DNA of 64,000 nt, taken from NCBI GenBank assembly GCA_032718475.1, contig JAUCBJ010006596.1, positions 105,709 to 169,708 on the forward strand, given 5' to 3'. The DNA is from Nemertoderma westbladi. Its lineage: Eukaryota > Xenacoelomorpha > Nemertodermatida > Nemertodermatidae. The position numbers and the translations under genes are program-made. The notes below the pieces were generated by a model. It did no database searches and had not been told where the DNA came from. It saw only the letters and a list, made by a program, of their open reading frames with translations. Position 1 is the first letter of the stretch. The number at the start of each line of letters is the position of its first letter. Below, piece by piece: positions 20,661-33,330 of the stretch.

Positions 20661-21550
20661 AATGGAGAGAATGTGGGGCGGCCCCCTTTGATTCCAAGAA
20701 TATGACCATGTACCTCCTACCCCTAGTTTAATGATGTTCCGGAGCATCATCTGTTGAGTTGAGGGAGTTGATGTTATTCTGAAACAATTTACGTCTCAAC
20801 AAGGTAAAGAATAATGGAGGTACACGCACATGTGGAAGTTTACACTCCTTAACCCTATTTGGCCCGGGGGGGGGGTGGGTGTCATTTTAGAAATATTTTT
20901 TTTGAATTTTTGTAATTTATCTGTATCTTTGAGTTAGGTTTGTTGGGAAAACCGAGATTCGTGACTTTTCCTAAAATTTAATGGGCTATTAAAGAGAGCA
21001 AACGCCATTTACATGGCTATGTTAGTTTTCGTGCTGTGGTCCCTTTCTGGCACCCATCTCCAGTATTTTTTGTGCTAAAATTTTCAAAAGTTTTTATAAT
21101 ACACTAAAATTAATTTATTTGCAGTATATAGCGATTTTTCGCACACTGATCACGAATATTAAACTCAAATATAACATTCGAGAAAATTTTTGGTAATATT
21201 GAATGTGCCCTCTTGGGCACGAAAAAAACAAGTAGTGCAAATATGTAAATGAAAATCACCACAAAATCAAATTGCTTTTAAGACCATATGGGTTTTTTGG
21301 GATGCTAATCACGAATTTGACACTGAAATATATCCTACATTGTTGATTAAGGCAATTTTGTAATTTTTTGCTACTTGTACCTACTTTTCGTTCTGGGGCA
21401 CTAGAATGGCACCACAATTGGTTGTAACTAGTTTCCTCGTGTTCAGCGACCTCAAAAACCCGTATACGTTCAAAATTTAATTATCAAACCAAAGAAAGCA
21501 TTTTTTAGTTTGACGTTTTTTTACCCTTTCAAAACTATGGCATAACAGTT
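20661..21550. other. AT-rich spacer, no gene
   Basis: Includes a G-rich tract at about 20865-20880. No open frame with recognisable content on either strand. Confidence 0.5.
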
Positions 21551-24204
21551 AAATCGTCTCATGTTTTGTATGGGTGGATTGTCTGCCACATCATCCAGCT
21601 GCGGACCAACCGCATTCAGATGTTGCCCTTTTGGGATTGGTACTGATCGAAACATTACCAGGAATAATGCTAGTACTATTTCCAGAAGTAATATTGCAAT
21701 GCAACATGACTTAAATTCCCTTTTGGATGGAACTGTGCCAGTTGGAGGACTTAAGAATTGCTTAGCCACCTGCAATTATATAAATTATTATAGAACATTG
21801 GCTAAATGAAAATTCAAAAATAACCATTTATTGCATGGAAAACAAATAGCTCCATTTTCCATATAAATATATCAAGGTATATATCAAAATATATCAAATA
21901 TATCAAGACCTGAGTTGCCTTGCGGTTCTGCAGCACGAAAGCCCCACATGTTAGTTAGTTTAGAGATTGCTAGACTGTAATTAAAATGTTTGGAATAATA
22001 TGTAGTTTTGATTTAGCCATACAAGTAATAATTATAACCATATGGTATGTGACAGCGTTGTGCTATTTCTATTAAAGGAACATAATAATTAAAAATATTT
22101 ATAACTATAATTCCATTATAAACTTCTGTATATATAATTAATTATAAGCTTATTTTCTTATACCTATAAAATTATTCCTTATTATATATTTATATTTGGC
22201 AACCCTAAAAAAACATACATTACACAAAAGTAATGCTTGATTGAATCAGTAACAACTATATCCAATCCACTTAGAATAAGGTAGGTAACAATAGGTGACA
22301 TCAAAAATATCTATCCCACAGGCAGTTTTCACCACCATGGGCGCGAACACATTGTCAGATTTCCAAATCTGACAAGAGTCTAGAGACTTTTGAAGATATT
22401 ATTACAGTTGGAGGAATTCCAAATAAGCGCTCGAAGAACAACCTGATTGTTAGACAAGCATCTTGAGACTGTAGATACACACATGATTGCATATCCACAT
22501 GGTTGACCATGAAAGGAGTAATTGCAACCCCTTCCCAAGACCCATTTCTGTTATCTTTTTATCCATTTCAGCATGATCTGCTGCTTCCATAATGAAAGGA
22601 CACTAATACCACTGCCCAGACCCTTTAATATGTAGTTAACTTGTTGTACAAACAATAAAAACTATATTACCACCCATAAAAATAACAATATAAACAAGGC
22701 AACAAAGAGCTCAGTAGCAGCACTAAATAATTACCTTTGTCTCATCAAATGCACCAAAGATATATCATGTATGAGTATGGAGGAGCTAGGATACCACAAA
22801 TATAATTTCAATAAGCGATACAAAAAAAAATCAGGGGAAAAACTGGAAGCCTCGACCCTTAGGAGTTACTTATACGGCCTATTGCACCACTATAAGAAAT
22901 TTATTGTCTTGGAGCTGAAGGGATTTAAAGACTCTAAGGCGGTGTTTCATGCCAGGCTGTATCAGTTCAAGACCGATGGCAAGGGTATTGCCAGTGACTC
23001 AATGGATTCCCATGATTTCTCTACCATGAAGTCAAGCAGACAGCTTTGACATTCCACCAAACAGGTGTTGCGAAACACATTGTATGTTATTTAAACAACC
23101 CAATTTGGTTACCATCATGGGTGAGAAATGAGAAACGTGATGGTTGGTGATGTAAACTAGTTATTTATTAGTTAGTTACCTTAACTTGCTACAACTGAAA
23201 GAGTGCAATATCAAAACCAGAAAGGGTTCCGTGCCAGGTAGAGTGGTTGTCCCAAAGGCATACAAGGTACCTACAGATGAAGGAATAACTAAGACTTGTA
23301 TGTCTAAGGATGGTTAATCTCTCTAAGGATGGTACATCATGGTTTTGCAACCAGCCCATTAGGAAGATGCATTCACTCAGATAATGAAATAAGTTGTCAA
23401 ATGCTCTAAAATTAACACGGAGTGTCACAAGATCACCCTGATATCATATGCTGCTCAAACTATTGTTGATCAACATATAACAGCAACCTATGCCCAGAAA
23501 CAACTGGGTCATTCTAGTTCAGCCACATCATCCCACTACATCAATACTATTGAAATGACATAGTATAATGTGTAGCAACACCCTCTCACACATTACGTTA
23601 TATCTGGTGGTGCAATGGATTTAGATGTGGATAACAACACCACAGAGCATTGTTAAGTATGATACCTGCATCGACCACTGCATCAACGGCTACAACATCC
23701 TTATCACCCACTAACACAGTACAGTGCACTGATGTCTCTATAGATAGGACAATGGACTTGATTTTTAGAAAAAGTAAGTTCTCTGGGAATGTGAACATAT
23801 ACTGTACATTGGATTACACCAGAATACTAATAAGCCAACTTTTAAATAACAGTCAGTTAATATAACAAACTACAGTTTTAACTGACAGAATTAATTTTAC
23901 AGTATGTGCGGAGAGCCACGAAGTAAGCGAACCATAGCGTAGAGGAACCATTAATCAACCTGTCGTTATGTTGATCTGTTGCTATATTTTTGCAGTGTTC
24001 AATTTTGAACGTTAATAACTCGATCAATCCTCGATGAAATGTAACCAAACTTTGTAGACAAATAGTCTGTCAAAAGTTTAGAAATTTTAGAATTTTAGGA
24101 AATTTAGAAATTTGCGTGGGGCCTTCATGCAGCACCAGTATAACTGTCTTACAGTTAGAATAAATTTATTTATCAAAAATTATTAGGCTTGACATCTGCG
24201 GGTT
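21551..24204 (+). mobile_element. Crypton/DUF3504-like family, copy 1
   Basis: Homologous to 56737-60414 except for an 890-bp insertion and a 162-bp palindrome present only in the latter. GCAGCACGAAAGCCCCAC at about 21931 is an approximate inverted match to GTGGGGCCTTCATGCAGCAC at about 24116-24137, so part of it may be bounded by short inverted repeats, although homology extends beyond them. The coding remnant lies at 22771-23865. After 24204 the copies diverge. Confidence 0.7.
22771..23865 (+). pseudogene. DUF3504/Crypton-like tyrosine recombinase remnant, copy 1
   Basis: Pieces in changing frames: KSGEKLEASTLRSYLYGLL...GKGIASDSMD (the DUF3504-type region found in Crypton-derived proteins), an FGYHHG*EMRN piece where an FGxRGxxE arginine box is expected, NIKTRKGSVPGRVV-like text (the Lys/KT strand), then SYAAQTIVDQHITATYAQKQLGHSSS...HYI, matching the GH...Y box. 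Several stop codons and frameshifts are present, and the expected catalytic Arg is not visible. It is non-functional. The last piece (23650-23865) reads SKFSGNVNIY, a C-terminal motif shared by the other copies. Confidence 0.6.
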
Positions 24205-24514
24205 AGATACTTTCATAAAAAAGAAATGTTTGAAAAGACTACCTCTCTGTCGAATTTTATCTAGTCTAGCCTGTGGTGTAAAAAGTTCAATGGAATTTTT
24301 TTTTCAAAAAATATATTGTTTTAGGGTTCGCCCAGGTCATATCTGTGTTGCTATAGTAACCACAACCACTTCCAGTGGTCAAAAAAAAGCAAAATGGCAC
24401 TTCCAATCATCGCACAAGGAAGGGAATGGTCTCATTCGAACTGGAATTATCGATTTAGTGGGGGTAGGAGGTACACTCATCTCAGATTGACTCTTCAGGA
24501 CTTAATGGACAAAA

Positions 24515-25003
24515 ATGATTTTTTTATATGCCAACAACATCGGGCGCGAAGCGATCGAATGCGGAGGTGGCAGCGACCATTTGTACCTTATGATCCATCA
24601 CTCTATCTTCATGGAAACCGGGCGACTCTATTCTGTTCCTGAACCCAGAGGGTTGGTCGCTAATCAACTGTGGGCTCGGGGGGATATATACAGGGACTTT
24701 TTATTACCAATCTGGCCAGCGCGTTACACATACCAAAGTTATATAGATAGGGTACGTACAGGGCTGGAGTGGGGGAACCAATTTTCACTTTCAATTTTGT
24801 CAAACATTCTTAATTTACACATACATATTTTCAATTTGGGTACTGGGGTAATTAACATGGAGGGCCGATATACTGGGAGGGAAATATTTCTAGGGTACAT
24901 ACATGATTTAGGACCGCACTATGTATCACTAATACAACGTGACCAAATAAATCAGTTGTCTAGAATTACACAGAGTTGCCTATACCATCACACCCAACAG
25001 TAA
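24515..25003 (+). pseudogene. OTU-like cysteine protease domain, degenerate
   Basis: 162 open codons. WGNQFSLSILSNILNLHIHIFNL followed by LGPHYVSL matches the second half of OTU deubiquitinase-like domains, including the catalytic-His segment. The expected DGNC-type catalytic Cys motif is replaced by GGGSDHLY, so it is probably inactive. OTU domains are known from some Helitron (Helentron) proteins, which fits the downstream helicase. There is no clear initiator; the region just upstream (24394) has an ATG in another frame. Confidence 0.5.
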
Positions 25004-25703
25004 TTGTGTTACAAAATGAAAGTAATACCGTTCCCCCAAGTAATACTGGTCCAACAAATAATTACAATATAAACACGGAGCATGTTAGAGTATCACATCC
25101 CAATGTAGGGGAGGGGGTGGAAGACCCAGTGAATGTTGGAATTCATGCCGGAGTTAGGAATGTTCATGGTGGAGTCAACCACAGGGTGGTGGAGGAGGAA
25201 ACTGGATATTCTGATTGGACTTCAAGTTCAGAGGATTCGGATTCGGAATCCGAAGACAATATTATGGCTGGTGATGTGAACAAATTGTACCGGATTGAAG
25301 GTGCGAGAACTGCCTTCGACAAACTGTGGAGGGAATGGAGGTCACACTCAAGAAGTTTGTAAGAACAATACTCCGACGGCAGTTTGGTGAACTTAAACGG
25401 AGTGGTCGAGAGGAGTTCATGTTATGTCAGCCCTGTAAGTTGTACCTGAAAACAAATGCAATACATCCGAAGTGGAGTGATGGTTGGCCAGCGTACTTAT
25501 GGTCGTTAGTGACCACAACTGCGGAGGGCTCACTGTGGAAGATTGTTTCACAAACGTTGAGGAATGCGTGGGTGGGTCTCAACATGAGATATTCGCCATC
25601 AATCTGCACAAACCTTCACATTCCACCCTCCTTTTATGATATTACTGCAAAGAGGGCGTGGTTTAAAGCCGGGGTGTGGGTAGTTTATTCAATGGGAGGA
25701 TAA
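25004..25703 (+). pseudogene. Linker and N-terminal Helitron-like region, broken
   Basis: An acidic Ser/Glu/Asp-rich stretch (about 25180-25260) is followed, after a frameshift at about 25330, by LCQPCKLYLKTNAIHPKWSDGWPAYLW. This is a CX2C plus Trp-Pro motif of the kind that precedes Rep domains in large Helitron-like proteins. It ends at TAA 25701. The next 300 bases show no clear homology. Confidence 0.45.
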
Positions 25704-26004
25704 TAAATGCCCTCAATAAATATCCCTGTTACGTCATCCCCTTCCCTATGGGTTGTGGGGAGTTTATTGACCAGGGAAACTTCCTACAATTACACCACTT
25801 CCACCACTTTTGGGTCCCCAACTTCTCATCTTTCAGACCGAAACCCCATCTGAATTCAGGTGAATTCTTTGTTCCGACCAACTCCAGATTATTTACTTTC
25901 CTTTGTTCATGTACCAACCTACAAGTCTGCGATTATAGAATGCAAAAATCCACGAGCAACTCCCTCCAGTTCGTGGTTCACTATTTTGGCTCTCCCCCCA
26001 GTTC

Positions 26005-27086
26005 CTCACCTTGTACAAAGTGATTTTACTTAAATCTTATATCCGCTCTGCCACAGATCCTGAACTCCAGGATGTAATCCAGATACTTCGTTCTCATGTC
26101 ATCTTGCAACTTCAAGAAGATCGAGCCATTGAGCTCATTTCCACCAGGGCTCACTTAGTTGATTCTTGGGACGACGTTCCAGTTAGCTCCACAAGGGTTG
26201 TTGGAAAGCTAAAGGCTGAATGTGAAGCCACCATGAATTACCTACAGTCACTTCGCCAACAACCTGCACTAGTGTGTGAAACATATACATCCAATATACA
26301 ACAAACGAGATGGAGAGCCATGTTGGTGACTGGTTAAAGGCCACAGACTGGGTATCCACATTGTTGGACAATGCTGTGAGGGAAGCACGGACCCTCCTCA
26401 TTCCAGTTGGAGCCATAATGTGTGTAACCTTCAATGGCTATAACATATATATGTAACAGTGGCCAAACATTCTCACAGGGTCAGCTCGTAGTCATTGAAG
26501 CACTCCCCACTGGCCACTGAACCGACTTTTATCTAGGTTAGTACCGGTTGGTGTTGCTGCTGTTGACCTAACAAATATCGCCCAATATGCATTGGTCTGC
26601 TTCAGTAAACATATTTCAGAAGAGGTGGAAGTTGGACCAAATCTCCAGAAAGCTCGCTGGGAGCAGTGGCCAGTCCAGCATATTGCTGCCGTCACAGTCC
26701 ATCGAATAATTGCACTTACAATCAATTAGCGACACAAGTTGGTCCTGAGAGATCCATGTACAACCTTTGGTTGAAATCTCAACTGCTGGTAATAATATCT
26801 AGAGTCTGCCAACTTTATTGCTTATACTTTGTTGGAAGTAAGCAAGAAACTATAAAGTATATTAAAATTCTAATTCGACAAAAGTCAACAGTCCTAAAAC
26901 ATATCTCTGAGAGTTTAGAAAAACTGAATGTATTGTGAGAATTACCTGCAGGCATTGGTTTGACTAAGTTTAATGTACCCTGATATTTATTTCATTGGTG
27001 AGACCACCCATTTAAAGAGAGCCCCTGAAGAACACCGCACTGGAAGAGGAACTATAGTAACAAACAATACAAACCTCCATCCATTT
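26005..27086 (+). pseudogene. PIF1-like helicase C-terminus and start of GIY-YIG, broken
   Basis: SYIRSATDPELQDVIQILRS...LVDSWDDVP parallels HYVRSANDEELQHVIDIMRS...FVDSWDDVP of the 1916-aa protein, and LWLKSQLLVIISRVCQLY parallels LWLKTQITTLISRVRYLC. Further on, YFIGETTHLKRAPEEH...NLHPF parallels its NYTGETQNLKIRLQSH...VLHPW nuclease segment. Frameshifts occur at about 26335, 26520 and 26720. The pseudogene is interrupted at 27087 by a LINE. Confidence 0.65.
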
Positions 27087-28584
27087 CATTTACAGTAATA
27101 GTAGTAGGCTAAATATTTTATTAGCTTTATTTTTCAGTTCTTGTATGGTACATGGTTATTTACCAAGTTCCATTATTCATAGTATTATTGTACCAATCAT
27201 TAAAGATAAAAACGGTGCTCTAGATGAGAAATCAAACTATCGGCCCGTTGCTATTTCAACAGCAATAAGTAAGATATTTGAACGTATTTTATTATCTAGA
27301 ATGCAGTCTTTCTTAATTTGTAGCGATCACCAATTCTCATATAAGGCAAATAGCGGTACCGAGCTTTGTGTATATACTCTGAAAGAGGTTATTGATTATT
27401 ACTTAGATAATGATTCTCCTATGTATATTTGTTTCTTGGATGCATCTAAAGCATTTGACAGAATAGATCACGATAAACTTTTTCAGAAATTAATAAATAG
27501 AATGTACCACTCTATTTGGTGCGTATTTTAGCCTTTTGGTACCGACATCAAACATTACAAGTGCGCTGGGGTGCTACATATTCCAGAACGTTTGCAGTGT
27601 TTAATGGCGTGAAGCAAGGCGGAATATTATCTGGTTATTTATTTAATGTTTACATGGACGACTTATCCCGTAAACTTATAATGGCTAACGTAGGTTGTTC
27701 AATTAATGGTCAAAGGATTAATCATACAATGTATGCAGACGACATTGGTTTAATGTCAAATTCACTTATAGGTTTACAAAAGTTAGTTAATGTGTGTCAG
27801 GATTATGCCATTTCACATTCTATATTGTTTAATTTAAAGAAGACTAAGGTAATGTTTTTGTGCCCGAAATCTTGTAACTTAAGTACAATAGCTCCAATAT
27901 ATTTATACCAGCGTGTTATTTCTAGAACTGATAAATTTACATATTTGGGTCATATAATACACGAATCACGTGATGATGATCTTGACATAAAGAAACAAAT
28001 AGGTAGTATGTACGCCCGTACAAATACGTTGTTTAGAAAATTCAGTACCTGTACCGTTGCAGTGAAAGTTCGTTTATTTCTAGCGTTTATAACTCCACTA
28101 TATTGTAATGCTCTATGGTCACGTAGGAACTATTCATCTGTTGTCTATAATCGGTTAAGGGTAGCATACAATAATGCAGCAAGAAAGCTATTTTTCATCT
28201 CTGTAGGTTCTAGTATGTCATATTTCTTTGGTTGCAACAATATTCCGTGCTTCATTCATTTACGTTACAAATCAATTCAAAGTTTATTTCGTAGGATAAA
28301 ATGTTCCAGTAATTATATTGTAAATGCTGTATATCGTTACACCGCGTTGCATAGTTCTAGAATTTTTGAAATGTGCAATTCCGAAAATCTGTTAATTTAG
28401 CGAAATTTAATTTAGCGAATTATTAGTATTACTAAGTACATACATACATAATCAATTGAATACTTAATATTTAATTATTGTGCTGTAACGTAGGTAGACG
28501 ATATGGGCTGATTGTGCGATTATAATATAATATTTTCCATATGTTGCCTGCGGTAAATAAATAAATAAAATAAATAAATAGCAA
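27087..28584 (+). mobile_element. 5'-truncated LINE nested in the GIY-YIG region
   Basis: Flanked by CCATTT on both sides (27081-27086 and 28585-28590), a candidate 6-bp target duplication. Removing it restores the Helitron-like reading LHPFAFVTGFPG. The RT is in two frames (27145-27531 and 27516-28400; one-base shift at about 27500). Motifs include PIIKDKNGALDEKSNYRPVA, FLDASKAFDRIDHDKL (motif A), GVKQGGILSGYLFNVYMDD, and YADD (motif C). The 3' end is a (TAAA)n tail at 28555-28580. It belongs to the Jockey/CR1-like assemblage; I do not assign a clade. Confidence 0.75.
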
Positions 28585-28770
28585 CCATTTGCCTTTGTAA
28601 CGGGTTTCCCTGGCAATGGGGATGAGCAAGGAAATATTCAAATGCGTCGAGATTTAGTCGGTGCCATCAACTTCAGAGTCAATCCTCGCATGAATGCAAA
28701 CGAAGTCTATCTACTAACCCAAACTGTAATCAATGAATTAATATTTAGTTTGCGAATAATTAAAGTATTT
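28585..28770 (+). pseudogene. C-terminal piece of the GIY-YIG region
   Basis: Reads PFAFVTGFPGNGDEQGN...ANEVYLLTQTVINEL, paralleling SLYAFVYGFPGDAKSKL...GRDQVYAMGIEIVRQ in the intact 1916-aa protein. It is the downstream half of the nuclease interrupted by the LINE. Confidence 0.65.
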
Positions 28771-29540
28771 TAATTGCAAGAAATCAAGACAAGAAATTAA
28801 ATTCACTGCATGGATTCACTACATACAATAACACAATAAAAATAACACAAGTTAATTATAGTTAGTTAGTATTTCTATTTCTTTAATCTCGTAATGATTT
28901 GTTTGGTTGATCTTAAGGTAGATAATTAGCATCATGATCAGAATCAGAACAATTCCAGCTCCAGTGATCCAGTCGTGATCCAGTCTGGAACTGGTAATTG
29001 TCGCATATAAAAGATAATAATAAACTATTATTATATTTTTGTTAGTTATATTTTTAGATAAATGAAAGACTGGAACGTTTTACGAAATTTGGGAAAGGAA
29101 CAGGTTATAGTGGCAAGTTTTTCTAACCAAAACAATAAACGAAAGTCAATAGAACATGTTACAGAACAGTTACAGTTACAGAACAGATTGGTGCTCGTGT
29201 GTCGGAGCGTATCGCTTGGAAAGACTCATAGACTCACAGACAAACAATGCATAATTATATATATAATAACTTATAATAACTAACGGGCTGGTTACTGCAT
29301 TGCCTGATGGAAGCAGGTAGGCACGCCATGCATAGCGTGCCTGCCTTTTTGCAGCTGCATCGAACGCACTTCCCGAACTGTAACCAGCATCGACAACATT
29401 GACTCATTATTAAGAATTAAGAATTAAACAATAAATTAATAATTGCAAGCTAAATATTTTATTCCAAAATTGTAACATATTACTCAACGCCATTAGTATT
29501 AACAGCGAGTTGTTATTTAGCACTTTACAACTTTAGAGGA
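28771..29540. other. AT-rich spacer with hairpin
   Basis: No gene. 29286-29393 can fold: GCTGGTTAC pairs with GTAACCAGC at the ends, and AGGCACGC...GCGTGCCT forms an inner 8-bp stem. It may be a small MITE or structured RNA; nothing in the sequence decides. Confidence 0.5.
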
Positions 29541-31163
29541 CATTACAGCATTGTATTGGCCTGTACATCTGCTTAAACCAGAAATGCCCCTTGAATCATT
29601 TACATATAGAAACATTAAAAAAATTAACTGGGATCACCTTACATACGATCTAGAATCATCACCGTTATGTCAAACTCCCTCTGATAATCTCAATGATATG
29701 TTGCTTCAATACAATGACACATTATCCATGATAATGAATAAACATGCTCCGGCAATGCGGAAAACCGTGCGAAGACGTCCCGAGTCAGAGTGGTACAACG
29801 ATAACATTGCAGAGGAGAAAAGAAAACGGCGACAATTAGAGAGGAAGTATCGAAAATCTAAACTTATTGTTGACCAAACTGCTTATAGAGATCAGTGTAA
29901 ACGCGTTTCTGATATTATTGTTACAGCAAAAGAAACATTTTATCAGGACATAATAAAAGAAAATGCGGGTAATCAAAAGAAATTATTCTCAGTAATTGAT
30001 ACAATACTGTACCGGAAGACTAAAACAAAGTTACCTGACGCAGACAGTGAAGAGGAGCTGGCGAACAGATTTGCTGACTTTTTCGATAAGAAAATAACAG
30101 ACATACGGGATGATTTACAACAGACACCAGCGGTACCGAATCTGGTAACCATTACTCCAATGGTTCCGAAACCGGTAACCGTTACTCCAATGGGTCCGAA
30201 ACCGGTAACGGTTACTCCAACGGATCCGAATCCGGTAACCGTTACTCCAGCGGGTCTGAATCCGGTAACTGCTAGTCCAGCGGATCCGAATCCGGTAATG
30301 GTTACTCCGGCAGCAGCTCTAACTGAATCTCCAAACAATTCCTTCCGAAAATTTGATGACCTGTCCACAGCTGATACTGAAGCTCTAATAAACAACTCAA
30401 AATCGAAATCTAGTCCGTGTGACCCGATGCCAACGCGTTTAGTTAAATTATCCATCAAGTTACTTCTACCCATTATCACAATAATTATTAATTTGTCACT
30501 TTCAACTTCTACAGTTCCACAACTTTTCAACGAAGCGGTATTATCGCCGGTACTGAAGAAGCTGCGTCTGGACCCGGAAGTTTTTAAGAACTTTAGACCA
30601 GTCTCACATCTCATATACATAGCCAAGTTAACTGAGAAGGCCGTAGCTATACAGCTAATGAAACATATGGATATGAACTCTCTTAATGAGCCAATGCAAA
30701 GTGCATATCGACCATTACATAGTACTGAAACTGCATTACTGTCGGTTACTGATAATGTACTATGAAGTATCGATAGCGGGTCAGCTGTGCTACTTATACT
30801 ATTGGATCTAAGCGCGGCCTTTGATACGGTGGAACACAGTATCTTACTGAATATTCTAGAACATGATATTGGGGTAAAAGATAATGCACTGCAATGGTTT
30901 CGTTCATACCTTTCAGGACGTAAACAACAGGTACTTATTGGTGACGCGTACTCGAAATTCAAAGACCTGAAGTATGGCTTACCTCAAGGTTCCGTTTTAG
31001 GACCCTTACTTTTCACAATATCTGTCGTCTGTCATATTAAAGCATGGTTTAACATATCACTTATATGCCGACGACACTCAAATATATATTGCATTTGAAC
31101 CATCACATCTGGGTGCGGCAGTAGAAGTTACCGAGGAATGTTTACGTGACATACAGAGCTGGA
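29541..31163 (+). pseudogene. CR1-type LINE, 5' (RT N-terminal) half
   Basis: Starts within the end of the endonuclease region (SDHYSIV-like, about 29525). Then comes a 404-codon frame (29551-30765) of linker and early RT (NFRPVSHLIYIAKLTEKAV, QSAYRPLHSTETALL). A TGA at 30763 replaces what looks like an Arg codon. The RT continues (DLSAAFDTVEHSILL, GLPQGSVLGPLLF) from 30787, shifts frame near 31020, reaches the YADD box near 31065 and stops at QSW (31163). The remainder of the same protein resumes at 46725. An in-frame minisatellite lies in the linker. Confidence 0.8.
30126..30310 (+). repeat. 30-bp in-frame repeat inside the CR1 ORF
   Basis: Six 30-bp units (CCGAAACCGGTAACCGTTAC type) encode a 10-residue repeat of the form PKPVTVTPMG. 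The length stays a multiple of three, so the LINE frame is kept. Confidence 0.85.
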
Positions 31164-31339
31164 CTGTCAGGGCCCTAAACCGATTAGGTTCTCTGTTCGC
31201 AGAACACCGAACACTATTCCGGCCACGGAACTAGTCCAGCAGAATGCCTTTATAGAATCCTGGAATTTGTAGGACGAGAGGATCTCAGCAACTAAGCGAA
31301 AACGAACAATAGGATGTTCCTAGACCACCCCCCAAAATT

Positions 31340-32040
31340 TATCCAGTGAAACCACCAAGAGGTACTCTCTATAGCCGAGTGGGGGCACTTTATTCCCAAC
31401 CCCAAAACAAAAAAAATATCATAACCCTCTATCAAATAAAATAAAAGAAAATAAAATTTATTATAAGGTAGGTGAGTACAATTTATAGTGCAAATTGGTG
31501 CTTATATTTGTGTGGGTATGTGGGTTTGGCCCCAATTTATAAAGTAACATTATATACATGAAAGCTTTCACTAGAACCGTTAAGGTGCACGAGTCAGCAA
31601 GTTTCACTTAAATACTTGGAATTTAATTTGGGTGGGGGGAGGGGGGGGGGGGGGGGTCGATGAATATTTTATTGGTGGTTTATGCTTAGTTCTCGAGATA
31701 ACCTTCTACTCTCTCCTCAAAATCCTGAAACCAGTTCAGGTAGGTGTGTTGGATTGGCTGTGATAGCACGGCCGGTTGGTTTGAGTACTCCTATGGACAT
31801 TACCCTCCCTGTCAATGTGTGGTCCATACATCCGGTAAGCAACCGAGGGTGCACTCTCTAAAGCCGAGTGGGGGGCAATTTATAATAATAACTGGTAATC
31901 ACAAACCCCGTCCTCTTATAAGTAAGTAGTTAAATGAGCGAATTTGGTTTGGTTTTCTTAATCTATCATAATTTAGGAGTAAATGAGATGGTTTTAGACC
32001 CAATTGATAAAGTAACATTATTATTCATTATTAGATTATT
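31340..32040. repeat. Subterminal repeats, left end of insertion
   Basis: Two related modules. Each has CTCTCTATAGCCGAG or CTCTCTAAAGCCGAG (31357 and 31851) followed about 180 bp later by TAAAGTAACATTAT (31543 and 32013). The second begins GGTAAGCAACCGAGGG. The intervening 31636-31830 (poly-G, CTTAGTTCTCGAGATAACC, then ACATCCGG) also resembles 43921-44130 in the same orientation. Confidence 0.75.
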
Positions 32041-33330
32041 ATAAGATCATTATAAGATTTATTAGAGTGATATAAGATTTTGAGTGAAATACATAATTTG
32101 AAATTATCTTCTGATTTAGTTGAGTCAAATGTACCTTAGTAAGTTATTTCACACTATAAGATAACTAGATATGATGGGTGTTTTTACTGGATGATAGTAA
32201 GCAAATGCATTTTGTTTTTTAAAGCAATCATATATATATATATAAGATAGTAAGATTATCTATGTTAAAAATATATGTATATAAAGTAAGATCTATCTAT
32301 ATATATATATATATTCAAAACAAAACAACAATATAGTTAACTAACCCCTCCCACCAACCCATTAATTTAAATATAGAAATGCCCACCTACCCACCCATTA
32401 ATATAACTAATAACAACCCACCCACCCACCCCCTTACTTAAACAACTTACCTAGAGATATGAATTCCTCGTATACCAGAGTAACCAAACAGGTATTGGAT
32501 GACAACTTCCAGATCATCTATATAATAATCCATAGTCAATAAATATAACTCACCAATGATCATGGATAAGTAACTATTAAAAACAATTCCATAACAATTT
32601 AGTTAAAAATTAGATAATATTAATGAATACATATATTATATAATATTTATAGAGATATTAGTATCCCACTATGAATGAAATAGGTAATATTGATATTAAT
32701 AACTTACCATCTTCAATAACTTCATTACATTATAGAAATCATGTTCATTATGATCAATTAGATCACAAGATCTTGAAATAGTAGCCATCATGCTTTATAC
32801 AGACTTTGGACTGTTATGACTTGTAATATATATTTATCATTTACACTACGAAATGTTGAGGAAATGAGGATTTACAGTATCAGTAGTGATGAATTTGTAA
32901 ACAAATATTACAAATCATAGTGCATTTCCTACTCTCATATGTATCCTCCCCAGTGTCTCCTAAGCAGGCCATGGGTGCAAACAAATTATTACCTATATCC
33001 ACTAATACAGGTGGGTATTAAGCAATAAAATGTCCATGGATTTTGGTATATACAAATATATTTATATCTAGTATAATTGGGTTTACTAGACTCAGTGAAA
33101 TATGACCAAATGTTTAGGTTTTAAATTTAGTTTGTTTATAGTATATTATTCTTGGTTTCATTTCTACATCAGTTATCTTAACATTATTTTTCATTTAAAA
33201 AAATAAATATTTGTATATAGATTAAAAAATGATACCGACTTTATAATTATGTTTAATATAGTGCTTCCATTGCTAAACATAATTGTGAATCCGGCAAGGG
33301 CACTGTGCCGTCCGGGAGGTACATTGGTGG
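32041..33330. other. AT-rich sequence with TA microsatellites
   Basis: (TA)n at about 32230-32245 and 32296-32315, and a CCCACCCACC-rich tract at 32345-32440. No gene seen on either strand. Confidence 0.6.

Larger units (their letters stand above)
24205..28770 (+). mobile_element. Decayed Helitron-like element with OTU and GIY-YIG remnants
   Basis: On the + strand, in order: OTU-like domain (24515-25003), acidic linker and Cys-containing region (25004-25703), C-terminal part of a PIF1-like helicase (26005-26937) and a GIY-YIG-type nuclease split by a LINE (26980-27086, then 28585-28770). The helicase and nuclease parts align in order with the intact 1916-aa protein at 37909-43659. The Rep domain and the helicase core are deleted. 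Termini were not determined. Confidence 0.65.
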
